A DNA stretch of 8,109 nt from an uncultured Bacteroidota bacterium (GTDB lineage: Bacteria; Bacteroidota; Bacteroidia; 2-12-FULL-35-15): NCBI GenBank assembly GCA_903889605.1, contig CAISYK010000496.1:1-8109 (forward strand), written 5' to 3'. The position numbers and the translations under genes were made by a program. Numbering within the stretch: the stretch's first letter is position 1; every line of letters starts with the position of its first letter. Of the stretch, positions 1 through 5,956 are shown one piece after another. The notes beneath the pieces are model-generated. The model was not told the origin of the DNA. It ran no database searches and saw nothing but the letters and a program-made list of their open reading frames with translations.

Positions 1-550
1 AAATTAATTTATTTTCTGAATCCTCATCACTTTCGGTTAGGATAGAAATTACACGAATATCAGCATTAAATATTTTTGCTAATTCAATAGCTTTGGAAAC
101 TTTTTCCCTTGTTTCCTTGGACAAGTCAACCGGCAGTAAAATAGTCTTGCATCCGTCCCTGTGAACCTTACCGCGTATAGTAATTACCGGGTGTTTTGAC
201 TCACGCACCATTTTAAAAGCATTTTTACTGGTAATGTTACCATATCCAAGTTTTGATGTTAAACCAATCATTATGAATAACGGATTTAAAACATCAGCAA
301 CTCTATTTATTTCATCATACACATTTCCCTCGCGAATGATTGCCTCAATAGGCTGTTTTGATTTTAGTGAAGCGATTTTAGTCATTTCCGCCAACAATTT
401 TTTTACCGGATGCTCGCTTGTTTCTACACCAAGCAATACGATTCTAGAATTTGTTAAACGGGCTAAATTATAAGATTGACCCAAAGCAATTAAAGTTTGC
501 TCCTCGGAAAGAATGGGTATTAAAATGGAATTTGCAGATGATTTTGACAT
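1..550 (-). CDS. Universal stress protein (UspA family), tandem-domain type, 3' end missing
   Basis: The minus strand is open from an ATG at 550-548 to the left edge, giving 183 codons with no stop. The translation starts MSKSSANSILIPILSEEQ. Residues about 8-118 read as a first Usp domain: a beta strand NSILIPIL, an IVLLGVET strand, and a closing helix and strand ending HPVITIRG. A second domain begins near residue 126 with CKTILLPVDLSKETREKV, the usual Usp opening ('ILxPVDFS') repeated. Two Usp domains in one chain of roughly 280 residues is common in Bacteroidota. The first domain lacks the canonical G-x2-G-x9-G-S/T nucleotide loop in clean form (it reads GLTSKLGYGNITSKN), so ATP binding by this half is doubtful. 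Usp proteins are cytoplasmic and linked to stress survival, but the specific role here cannot be read from sequence. The gene is divergent from rpsP. The family call is firm; the missing C-terminus limits detail. Confidence 0.85.
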   Translation of the reverse strand, partial: MSKSSANSILIPILSEEQTLIALGQSYNLARLTNSRIVLLGVETSEHPVKKLLAEMTKIASLKSKQPIEAIIREGNVYDEINRVADVLNPLFIMIGLTSKLGYGNITSKNAFKMVRESKHPVITIRGKVHRDGCKTILLPVDLSKETREKVSKAIELAKIFNADIRVISILTESDEDSENKLI

Positions 551-834
551 ACTAAATCAATGTTATTTTTTTACAAAAGTAATAATAAGTTTTGAATTGA
601 TGAATTTAACAATTAAATTATGTTATTCATCCGCTAAATTAAAGTATTAATGGTAGAATTCAGACTGTTTTTCTTGTCACACGTTGGTAAAATATTCATA
701 GCCAGCAAACAGCATAACGCTTGCTTCATTAAATAATTGTATTCCTCGGTAATTTTCATATATTAAGGCACTGCCGGAGCAGTTAAAAATTTCACAAATA
801 AGCGGACTTCAAAAATAAATAATAACAAAATGTA
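551..834. other. Divergent intergenic region between usp and rpsP
   Basis: This stretch and the rpsP promoter/leader that follows separate the two divergent starts. I see no open frame with coding character, no tRNA-like fold and no strong hairpin. The only signals are the candidate -7 box of the usp gene near its left end and the rpsP promoter just to its right. The middle (about 620-830) is unexplained. Confidence 0.6.
574..581 (-). promoter_or_regulatory. Candidate -7 box for the usp gene
   Basis: On the minus strand these bases read TACTTTTG, an exact fit to the Bacteroidota -7 consensus TAnnTTTG, ending 23 bp before the ATG. A TTG that could serve as the -33 element lies at 612-610, but its 28-bp spacing is longer than usual, so only the -7 part is supported. 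Such boxes arise by chance in AT-rich DNA. Confidence 0.35.
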
Positions 835-863
835 TTGCAGACAAATTAATTTCCTTAACTTCG
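835..863 (+). promoter_or_regulatory. Promoter of rpsP
   Basis: TTG at 835-837 is followed after 18 bp by TAACTTCG at 856-863. This fits the Bacteroidota housekeeping promoter (TTG, 17-23 bp, TAnnTTTG with TTCG as an accepted variant). It predicts transcription starting near 868-871 and an A-rich leader of about 48 nt before the rpsP ATG. The leader has no Shine-Dalgarno sequence, which is usual for highly expressed genes in this phylum. Confidence 0.65.
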
Positions 864-917
864 CAATCCCAAAACTAAAAACGGGAATATATTATTAACC
901 TTTAACAACAAATAAAA

Positions 918-1427
918 ATGCCAGTAAAAATTAGATTACAGCGCCATGGAAAAAAAGCAAATGCTTTTTACCATATTGTAATTGCGGATGGTCGTGCACC
1001 TCGAGACGGAAAGTTTATTGAGAAAATTGGCACGTACAACCCTAATACAAATCCAGCTACCATTATTTTGGACAATGACAAAGCTTTGTCTTGGATACAA
1101 AATGGAGCACAGCCGACAGACACTTGCCGTGCAATCCTTTCATACAAAGGGGTAATGTATAAAAATCACCTGAAAGGCGGTATTACCAAAGGTGCTTTAA
1201 CTCAAGAACAAGCTGATGCTAAATATGCTAAGTGGGAATCGGAAAAAGAAGGTAAAATTACCGGCAAAATAACTAAATTGGATACAGCTAAAAAAGATGC
1301 ATACAAAAACCGTATGACTTCTGAAACTGCTGCTAAAGTTGCTAAAACTGCAAAAATTGTTGCTAAAAACACTCCGGCTGTCGCTGAAGCTGTTGAGGAG
1401 AATTCTGCACCTGAAACACAAGCATAA
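918..1427 (+). CDS. rpsP: 30S ribosomal protein S16 with long C-terminal tail
   Basis: The 169-residue product starts MPVKIRLQRHGKKANAFYHI and continues with the S16 signatures ADGRAPRDGKFIEKIGTYNP and ALSWIQNGAQPTDTCRAILS. The S16 core spans roughly residues 1-85. S16 is an assembly protein of the small subunit, binding the 5' domain of 16S rRNA. The rest, about residues 86-169, is a Lys/Ala/Glu-rich extension ending in an acidic stretch (VEENSAPETQA). Bacterial S16 is often only 80-90 residues; long basic tails are a known Bacteroidota trait, so this is lineage-typical and not a fusion. The start is fixed by the conserved MPVKIRL N-terminus. A good promoter lies upstream and an intrinsic terminator directly downstream, so the gene appears monocistronic; rimM, which often follows rpsP, is absent here. 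Confidence 0.97.
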   Translation: MPVKIRLQRHGKKANAFYHIVIADGRAPRDGKFIEKIGTYNPNTNPATIILDNDKALSWIQNGAQPTDTCRAILSYKGVMYKNHLKGGITKGALTQEQADAKYAKWESEKEGKITGKITKLDTAKKDAYKNRMTSETAAKVAKTAKIVAKNTPAVAEAVEENSAPETQA

Positions 1428-1452
1428 GTTTATTATCATTATACATTTTTCT

Positions 1453-1491
1453 AAATAGGCAATTGACTAAAGTCGATTGCCTATTTTTTTT
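1453..1491 (+). terminator. Intrinsic terminator of rpsP
   Basis: An 11-bp perfect stem (AAATAGGCAAT at 1453-1463 with ATTGCCTATTT at 1476-1486) continues inward through a U-G pair and GAC/GTC to a four-base loop, about 15 pairs in all. It runs straight into a T tract (1484-1491). It lies 25 bp after the rpsP stop. The stem, loop and U tract together make this the clearest terminator in the window. Confidence 0.93.
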
Positions 1492-2078
1492 ACCAAAACA
1501 TAATAAAATCAGACTTAATTGATATAGTGCCTGTCAATAGAGTCGGCTAATTTTATAAAATAAGAAAAATGCTTTGCCGCAAATTCACAGATTAAAAGGA
1601 AAAATAATTTTATTAATCTGTGCATCTGCGGCCAATTTCGACTTAAAAGACTGACTCAATATAGCTGAGTTTAGAATATATCATACCGCTGTATCCAAGG
1701 TTCTAGAATACACCAATTAATAAATTTACCGGAGGCAATTTAGGCCAGCGGCAAAAATGTATATGAGCATTTATTGCAAAACCTGAATAACATAATTACT
1801 AATTCTTAAAACATGATATTGCGTTATCAACATATATTTGCAGCAGCAATAATAATTTAGATATTACATCCTATTTCCCGAAAGGTTAAAACAATAACAA
1901 GTCATTAAAACAAGGCTGTTTGGAGCATTTTCAGCTAAAAAAAAACAATTATCACAAAAAAAATTATTAACAAAAAGCTGTTTAAAACCTTTTAATAAGT
2001 TTCAGTCAATCACAGGCGCAAAAACCGTATTTTTATTAAAAATTAACCCGATTAAAAAGTAAAGTATTTTTTATCATT
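1492..2078. other. Long gene-free intergenic region before the UPF0173 gene
   Basis: About 590 bp without a credible gene; the short ATG frames (for example at 1758 and 1813) end within 10-16 codons. It holds the REP-like palindrome at 1576-1632, a weak ACTCA/TGAGT hairpin near 1654-1670, and two A-rich tracts (about 1937-1946 and 1955-1963) before the downstream gene. TATATTTG at 1833-1840 fits a -7 box, but its nearest TTG (1819-1821) is only 11 bp upstream, too close for a normal promoter. The promoter of the 2079 gene is therefore unresolved. Confidence 0.6.
1576..1632. repeat. REP-like palindrome (interspersed repeat)
   Basis: Left arm GCCGCAAATTCACAGATTAA (1576-1595) pairs with right arm TTAATCTGTGCATCTGCGGC (1613-1632) at 18 of 20 positions around a 17-base A/T-rich loop. 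The wording (GCCGCA, then CACAGATT / AATCTGTG, then TGCGGC) resembles interspersed intergenic palindromes I recall from Bacteroidota genomes. That is a family recollection, not a search. No T tract follows, so it is unlikely to be an intrinsic terminator. No transposase is nearby, so mobilisation would be in trans, as for REPs served by RAYT/IS200-like enzymes. Confidence 0.72.
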
Positions 2079-2774
2079 ATGGATATAACATATTACGGCC
2101 ATTCATGTTTTGGAATCGAATTGAACGGCAAGTACCTTCTTTTTGATCCCTTCATTACCCCAAACGAATTAGCTAAAGGTATCGATCCGGCTGCCATAAA
2201 AGCCGATTATATACTTATTTCTCACGGACATGAAGATCATATTGCTGATGCAGTAAGTATTGCCAATCGTACCGGAGCGAAAGTGATCTGCGCTTTTGAA
2301 ATCCACCAATGGCTCAATAAAAATGGCGTAATCAATACCCACCCGATGAATATCGGCGGCAAATGGAAATTTAATTTTGGAAGTGTAAAATGTGTTTATG
2401 CGGCTCATTCAAGCAGTTTACCCGATGGAAATTATGGCGGCAGTCCTATGGGCTTTGTAATTGAATCGATCAAAAGCAGCTTTTATTTTGCCGGGGATAC
2501 AGCTCTTACTTATGACATGAAACTCATAGGCGATTACCGCACTATTGATTTCGCTTTTTTACCAATCGGCGATAATTACACTATGGGTGTTGATAACGCC
2601 ATTATTGCTGCCGATTTTATCAATTGCCGCCAAATTATTGGGATGCATCATGATACTTTTGAAAGTATAAAAATCGATAAAGATGATGCGGCAAAAAAGT
2701 TTTCACTTGCAGGTCTTGAATTGATTATTTTCAATATTGGAGAAAATAAAACAATAGGTCATTTACAGGAATAG
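2079..2774 (+). CDS. UPF0173 / YtkL-type metal-dependent hydrolase (metallo-beta-lactamase fold)
   Basis: The 231-residue protein has the metal ligands of the fold. YYGHSCFGIEL opens it (residues 5-15), FDPFI follows at 22-26, and the HxHxDH motif is SHGHEDH at 48-54. Next come His110 in AAHSS, Asp140 in AGDTAL (the ligand shared by both metals) and His189 in GMHHDTF. PIGDNYTMG at 161-169 is characteristic of the UPF0173 branch, which is related to the UlaG-like lactonases. The length matches the family (about 225-230), and no signal peptide is present, so it should be cytoplasmic with a two-metal site, probably zinc. The physiological substrate is not known for this family and is not evident here. 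The ATG is placed at the conserved MDITYYGHS start; the leader is A/T-rich with no Shine-Dalgarno sequence. The gene reads in the same direction as parA, 124 bp upstream of it; parA has its own candidate -7 box, so cotranscription is uncertain. Confidence 0.92.
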   Translation: MDITYYGHSCFGIELNGKYLLFDPFITPNELAKGIDPAAIKADYILISHGHEDHIADAVSIANRTGAKVICAFEIHQWLNKNGVINTHPMNIGGKWKFNFGSVKCVYAAHSSSLPDGNYGGSPMGFVIESIKSSFYFAGDTALTYDMKLIGDYRTIDFAFLPIGDNYTMGVDNAIIAADFINCRQIIGMHHDTFESIKIDKDDAAKKFSLAGLELIIFNIGENKTIGHLQE

Positions 2775-2776
2775 CC

Positions 2777-2792
2777 ATTGGCATAAGCCAAT
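2777..2792 (+). other. Short hairpin just after the UPF0173 stop codon
   Basis: ATTGGC (2777-2782) and GCCAAT (2787-2792) form a 6-bp stem with an ATAA loop, two bases after the stop. An A tract follows, not a T tract, so it does not qualify as an intrinsic terminator on either strand. It could still stabilise the 3' end of the message. Confidence 0.35.
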
Positions 2793-2850
2793 TGACAAAA
2801 AAAAAAACTATTATAATATTCGGCATACAAGTAATAAAAAGACAAATAAA

Positions 2851-2858
2851 TAATTTTG
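2851..2858 (+). promoter_or_regulatory. Candidate -7 box of the parA operon
   Basis: TAATTTTG is an exact TAnnTTTG match lying 40 bp upstream of the parA ATG, which would give a leader of about 33 nt. No TTG lies at a normal spacing upstream, so the -33 element is missing or degenerate. It is supported by position and -7 sequence only. Confidence 0.45.
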
Positions 2859-2898
2859 CATTAACGCAATAAATATCAAACAATTCAACGAAAATTAA

Positions 2899-3717
2899 AT
2901 GGGAAAAATAATAGCAATTGCAAATCAGAAAGGTGGAGTTGGGAAAACAACAACAGCTATTAACCTTGCAGCGAGTTTGGCTGTTTTGGAATTTAAAACA
3001 CTTTTGATAGATGCCGACCCTCAGGCAAACTCAACTTCAGGTGTAGGGTTTGACCCGCGCAACATTAAAACCGGCATTTACGAGTGTATTATTGATGGTG
3101 TTGACCCTAAAGATACTATTCTTCAAACTGAAACACCTAACCTGTTTCTTTTGCCCGCTCACATTGATTTAGTTGGTGCAGAAATTGAAATGATAAATCT
3201 TCCTCAGCGCGAAAAAATGCTGAAAATGTCATTGGAAAAAATCAAAAATGATTATGATTTTATCATTATTGACTGTTCACCGTCGTTGGGGTTGATAACT
3301 ATAAACGCTCTATCTGCTGCTGATTCAGTTCTAATTCCTGTTCAGTGCGAGTATTTTGCCTTAGAAGGTTTAGGCAAATTACTTAACACCATTAAAATTG
3401 TTCAGTCGCGCCTTAATCCCGAACTAGCCATTGAAGGTATTTTATTAACAATGTACGATATGCGTTTACGTTTGAGCAATCAGGTAGTGGATGAAATTAA
3501 AACGCATTTTCAACAAATGGTATTTGACACAATTATTCAACGGAACACAAAATTAGGTGAAGCACCAAGTTTCGGTCAAAGTATTATTATGCACGATGCA
3601 AGCGGAAAAGCATCTATTAATTATTTGAACCTTGCGCGTGAAATACTCCAAAAGAACGGACTAACAAGGCTTAATGGTGCTGAAAAAATTATTAATGTAG
3701 AAGAAGAAGAAAACTAA
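2899..3717 (+). CDS. parA: Chromosome partitioning ATPase ParA (Soj)
   Basis: This 272-residue protein is a deviant-Walker P-loop ATPase of the ParA/MinD superfamily. The signature loop KGGVGKTT is at residues 11-18, with the intradimer lysine Lys11 present. The A' motif DADPQAN is at 38-44, and the Walker B-like segment FIIIDCSPSLGLIT is at about 121-134 with Asp125. PVQCEYFALEGLGKLL follows, typical of chromosomal Soj/ParA. The N-terminus starts directly at the first strand (MGKIIAIANQKGG) with no extra DNA-binding domain, which marks the short chromosomal type and not the P1/F plasmid type. It dimerises on ATP, binds DNA non-specifically, and is released by ParB-stimulated hydrolysis, moving origin regions. 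The start is fixed by the conserved N-terminus. parB follows after 126 bp, an unusually loose spacing because a palindromic repeat fills the gap. Confidence 0.96.
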   Translation: MGKIIAIANQKGGVGKTTTAINLAASLAVLEFKTLLIDADPQANSTSGVGFDPRNIKTGIYECIIDGVDPKDTILQTETPNLFLLPAHIDLVGAEIEMINLPQREKMLKMSLEKIKNDYDFIIIDCSPSLGLITINALSAADSVLIPVQCEYFALEGLGKLLNTIKIVQSRLNPELAIEGILLTMYDMRLRLSNQVVDEIKTHFQQMVFDTIIQRNTKLGEAPSFGQSIIMHDASGKASINYLNLAREILQKNGLTRLNGAEKIINVEEEEN

Positions 3718-3718
3718 A

Positions 3719-3831
3719 AGCCCCTCCTGCCTTCCCAAATGGGAGGAATTGAAGGGCATTCAAAAAAAACAACTAAATAAAAAAACCACAAACCCATTGC
3801 CTGCTCCCATTTGAAGAGGATGCATGGGGCT
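3719..3831. repeat. Palindromic repeat element filling the parA-parB gap
   Basis: The gap is bounded by inverted ends. On the left, AGCCCC (3719-3724) is followed by CAAATGGGAG (3736-3745). On the right, CTCCCATTTG (3804-3813) is followed by GGGGCT (3826-3831), the exact reverse complements in mirrored order. The inner left arm also folds on itself (CTTCCC, AAAT loop, GGGAGG, 3731-3746). The centre (about 3757-3800) is A-rich and encodes nothing. The structure, about 113 bp starting 2 bp after the parA stop, looks like a small non-autonomous element (MITE- or REP-pair-like). No clear target-site duplication is visible; both flanks are A-rich. It is not a terminator because no U tract follows the stems, so parA-parB readthrough is possible. 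Confidence 0.75.
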
Positions 3832-3843
3832 AAATAAAGAAAA

Positions 3844-4761
3844 ATGTCTACTAAAAGAAACGCATTAGGAAGAGGATTAAGCGCATTGTTGGAAAATGCC
3901 AAAACCGATATTACAAATAACACTAAACTTGAAAATGAAGGAAAAGTAGTTGGGGCTATTGCAAACATAGAAATCTCCTGCATTGAAACTAACCCTTTTC
4001 AACCTCGTACTAATTTTGAAGAGGAAGCATTAAACGAATTAGCTTCTTCAATTAAAGAACACGGTATTATTCAGCCAATCACTGTACGCAAATTAGGGTA
4101 TGATAAATATCAATTGATATCGGGTGAAAGACGTTTTCGTGCTTCCCAGATTGCAGGATTAACAAGTGTCCCAGCATACATTCGTATTGCCAATGACCAG
4201 GCAATGCTTGAAATGGCTTTGGTTGAAAACATTCAGCGTGAAAACCTTGATTCTATTGAGGTTGCCATCAGCTACAAACGCTTAATTGACGAATGCTCTT
4301 TAACGCAGGAACAGCTTTCACAAAAAGTAAGCAAACAACGTTCGACGATAACAAACTATTTACGTTTGTTAAAACTGCCGGTGGAAATTCAATTGGCTAT
4401 TCGTAATAATGATATCTCGATGGGACACGCCCGTGCTTTGATAAACATTGAAAACCCTGATAGGCAGTTGGATATTTATCAGCAAATTGTACTGAACAAT
4501 TTATCGGTACGTGAAACAGAGGAATTAGCCCGCGGCGCAAAAACAGAGGTTACTGCAGCTTCAAATGTTAACGGAGCGGCTGCTGCAAAATCAACAAAGG
4601 GGAATTTATCATTTGAACAGTTGAAAGTGGTAGACGATTTACGTGCTGTATTTAATACCAAAGTAAATATCAGCAGGGAAGCTAATGGAAAAGGAAAAAT
4701 TGTTATTCCATTTAAATCGGATAATGATCTAAAACGTATTCTTGATTTGCTTGATGCTTAA
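3844..4761 (+). CDS. parB: Chromosome partitioning protein ParB (Spo0J), CTP-dependent clamp
   Basis: The 305-residue protein has the full ParB layout. The N-terminal peptide KRNALGRGLSALL (residues 4-16) is the conserved segment that touches ParA and stimulates its ATPase, with Arg10 the likely key residue. The CTP-binding core follows: NPFQPR (50-55), HGIIQPITV (73-81), GERRFRA (94-100) and ENIQRENL (128-135). The helix-turn-helix that reads parS is at about 153-179 (LTQEQLSQKVSKQRSTITNY), followed by GHARAL (194-199). A low-complexity Ala/Ser/Lys linker near 230-248 leads to the C-terminal dimerisation domain (about 249-305, ending LKRILDLLDA). ParB loads at parS, slides as a CTP clamp and recruits ParA and usually SMC. 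The ATG is set by the conserved N-terminus. Its last 8 bases overlap the next gene. Confidence 0.96.
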   Translation: MSTKRNALGRGLSALLENAKTDITNNTKLENEGKVVGAIANIEISCIETNPFQPRTNFEEEALNELASSIKEHGIIQPITVRKLGYDKYQLISGERRFRASQIAGLTSVPAYIRIANDQAMLEMALVENIQRENLDSIEVAISYKRLIDECSLTQEQLSQKVSKQRSTITNYLRLLKLPVEIQLAIRNNDISMGHARALINIENPDRQLDIYQQIVLNNLSVRETEELARGAKTEVTAASNVNGAAAAKSTKGNLSFEQLKVVDDLRAVFNTKVNISREANGKGKIVIPFKSDNDLKRILDLLDA

Positions 4762-5497
4762 ATATCTTAATAACCGCTGCTCTTTGACAAACGCTCATGG
4801 TATACTTGGGGGCGGGATTTTTAATGCCAAACCGCAAGCTTGGTTTTTGTCTTTTTTCTCCTCCCCTTCCAATAAGGCGGGAGGAGTTTCAATATTATTT
4901 TTTGTTTTTTTATTGTTATCTGCTGCATCAGGCTTTGCTCAGGTAAAAGACTCTGTTTCGAGTCCTAAAAACATCCAAACTGCCCCGCACAATAAACATA
5001 TCGATACGCTTGGGCAGACGAATGCCAAACCTCAAATTAAACCTGAATACCGTTCACCCAAAAAAGCGGCATTAATGTCAACAATAATTCCAGGTTTAGG
5101 GCAAGCATACAATAAAAAATACTGGAAACTCCCTATACTTTACGGAGGTATTGCAGGACTTGCCTATTCAATAAATTTCAATCAATCAAGATATATTAAA
5201 TATGTTACAGCATACAAATATAGACTTGACGGCAATCCATTAACAATTGATAATTACCCCAAATATACGGATGCTGATTTAGATCTCCTTCAAAAATACT
5301 ATCACCGTTATCTTAATTTATCTAGAATTGGTGCAGCATTATTATATATTTTTAACATTGTAGATGCAAGTGTAGATGCACATTTATCAACTTTTGATGT
5401 TGGGGATGACCTTTCCTTCAGCATTCATCCTGCATTTATAAATACAGCTAACGTAAACCGCTACACATCCGGCCTTTCATTGAATATCAGGTTTTAA
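4754..5497 (+). CDS. DUF5683 envelope protein with an anomalous N-terminal extension
   Basis: The 247-residue reading from the ATG at 4754 overlaps the parB stop by 8 bp, which suggests translational coupling. A TTG four codons earlier is less likely. The DUF5683 domain starts near residue 96 with SPKKAALMSTIIPGLGQAYN (about 98-117) and continues with KKYWKLPILYGGIAGLAY and a second hydrophobic stretch, SRIGAALLYIFNIVDASVDAH. This matches the Bacteroidota family that often follows parB; its function is unknown. A signal peptide-like segment, SILFFVFLLLSAASGFAQ, sits at 46-63 with cleavage likely after Ala62, so the protein enters the envelope. The first 45 residues are odd: no ATG lies between 4754 and the signal segment, and part of this stretch is encoded by a palindromic repeat (4858-4886). 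The true start may be a TTG inside (for example near 4845). The family call is firm; the start is uncertain. Confidence 0.8.
   Translation: MLKYLNNRCSLTNAHGILGGGIFNAKPQAWFLSFFSSPSNKAGGVSILFFVFLLLSAASGFAQVKDSVSSPKNIQTAPHNKHIDTLGQTNAKPQIKPEYRSPKKAALMSTIIPGLGQAYNKKYWKLPILYGGIAGLAYSINFNQSRYIKYVTAYKYRLDGNPLTIDNYPKYTDADLDLLQKYYHRYLNLSRIGAALLYIFNIVDASVDAHLSTFDVGDDLSFSIHPAFINTANVNRYTSGLSLNIRF
4858..4886. repeat. CTCCTCCC/GGGAGGAG palindrome inside the DUF5683 reading frame
   Basis: CTCCTCCC (4858-4865) and GGGAGGAG (4879-4886) form a perfect 8-bp stem with a 13-base loop containing AATAAGG. The left arm, loop and right arm resemble the palindrome at 3724-3746 (CTCCT-CC-TTCC-AA-GGGAGGA in both), so this is probably a second member of that repeat family. 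A T run (4852-4857) precedes it on the plus strand, so on the minus strand the hairpin is followed by A's only. On the plus strand, mixed T-rich sequence follows but no clean U tract, so a terminator role is weak. Confidence 0.6.
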
Positions 5498-5700
5498 TCT
5501 TATACATGAATTCGGCTGCAGTTAAACTGTCACAATTCCTAAGTTAGAACTTTTTAACAATTATTTTGATACCCCTCAAAACATTGATGTTGGCGGCAAG
5601 GCAAATAAAAAAACAAAAAGACCATTCCTTTAGCAATTTTGTTTTCACAAAACGTATGTTTAATTTATTTACACGTGTATTTTTATACCACAGTTTTTTT

Positions 5701-5727
5701 AAGGTAATTCTGAAAAAAAATTACCTT
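5701..5727. repeat. Perfect 9-bp stem-loop
   Basis: AAGGTAATT (5701-5709) pairs with AATTACCTT (5719-5727) around a 9-base loop. A 7-T run precedes it and no T run follows, so it is not a plus-strand terminator. On the minus strand it is followed by A's. Role unknown. Confidence 0.5.
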
Positions 5728-5787
5728 GGAAGGGTATTTAATCTATCTTTTTCGAAAAACGACACCATAAAACGATAAATATCCTAT

Positions 5788-5823
5788 CCGTAAAAACACG
5801 TAAAAAACTAGGTGTTTTTACGG
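5788..5823. promoter_or_regulatory. Operator-like inverted repeat with three CGTAAAAA sites
   Basis: CCGTAAAAACAC (5788-5799) and GTGTTTTTACGG (5812-5823) form a perfect 12-bp inverted repeat with a 12-base centre. Within it the octamer CGTAAAAA occurs at 5789-5796 and 5799-5806 in direct orientation, 10 bp apart (one helical turn), and at 5815-5822 inverted. Regularly phased copies of one short word look more like a protein-binding site than an RNA hairpin. It lies about 170 bp upstream of the surface-protein gene. The cognate regulator is not in the window. Confidence 0.5.
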
Positions 5824-5850
5824 AGTGCAAAAAGAAAAATATCCCTCAAC

Positions 5851-5889
5851 AGCCTGTTCTCAGGCTATTTAGAAAAAATCGTTTTTTTT
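5851..5889 (+). terminator. Possible weak terminator
   Basis: AGCCTG (5851-5856), loop TTCT, CAGGCT (5861-5866) make a compact G/C-rich stem. An 8-T run begins only at 5882, 15 bases after the stem, instead of directly; an A6/T6 mini-hairpin (around 5873-5887) lies between. It could end DUF5683 transcription, but the spacing is poor. Confidence 0.3.
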
Positions 5890-5917
5890 AATCTCAAAAA
5901 CTATAATTTTTATTTAT

Positions 5918-5956
5918 ATACATTCGCAAATTATTATCATACATTCGCAAAATTAT
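5918..5956 (+). promoter_or_regulatory. 21-bp tandem repeat with duplicated -7-like box
   Basis: ATACATTCGCAAATTAT (5918-5934) recurs as ATACATTCGCAAAATTAT (5939-5956), with starts 21 bp apart, two helical turns. Each copy contains TACATTCG (5919-5926 and 5940-5947), a fit to TAnnTTCG, the variant also seen upstream of rpsP. The downstream copy would give a leader of about 36-40 nt for the ATG at 5991. Neither copy has a TTG at normal -33 spacing, so the pair may be activator- or repressor-binding half-sites, tandem promoters, or both. Confidence 0.45.

Noticed and set aside
1197..1439. Minus-strand 80-codon frame over the rpsP tail
   Set aside because: Antisense shadow of the Lys/Ala-rich S16 extension; Ser/Phe-rich low complexity with no start context.
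1824..1832. TTATCAACA as a DnaA box, hinting at an origin near parAB
   Set aside because: One mismatch to TTATCCACA, and the only other copy (2588-2596, inverted) is inside a coding region. No cluster, no dnaA or gidA neighbours, so no support for oriC.
2777..2792. Terminator after the UPF0173 gene
   Set aside because: The 6-bp stem is followed by an A tract, not a T tract, on the plus strand, and the minus strand does not place T's after the stem either.
3714..3983. Minus-strand 89-codon frame spanning the parA-parB gap
   Set aside because: It runs through the palindromic repeat and the antisense of the conserved parB start; no family resemblance.
5670..5679. TACACGTGTA palindrome as a parS site
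   Set aside because: It shares only the CACGTG core with the widespread parS consensus TGTTTCACGTGAAACA; most flanking positions mismatch. CACGTG alone is not enough.
5566..5778. 70-codon open frame starting with TTG
   Set aside because: No ATG start, no recognisable motif, Lys/Phe-rich composition explained by A/T runs, and it contains the stem-loop at 5701-5727 and the palindrome at 5748-5759. Treated as non-coding.
5701..5823. Invertible promoter (phase-variation switch) flanked by inverted repeats
   Set aside because: Each inverted repeat closes on itself with a 9-12 base centre; no matched pair of different repeats encloses a promoter-sized segment, and no invertase gene is present.
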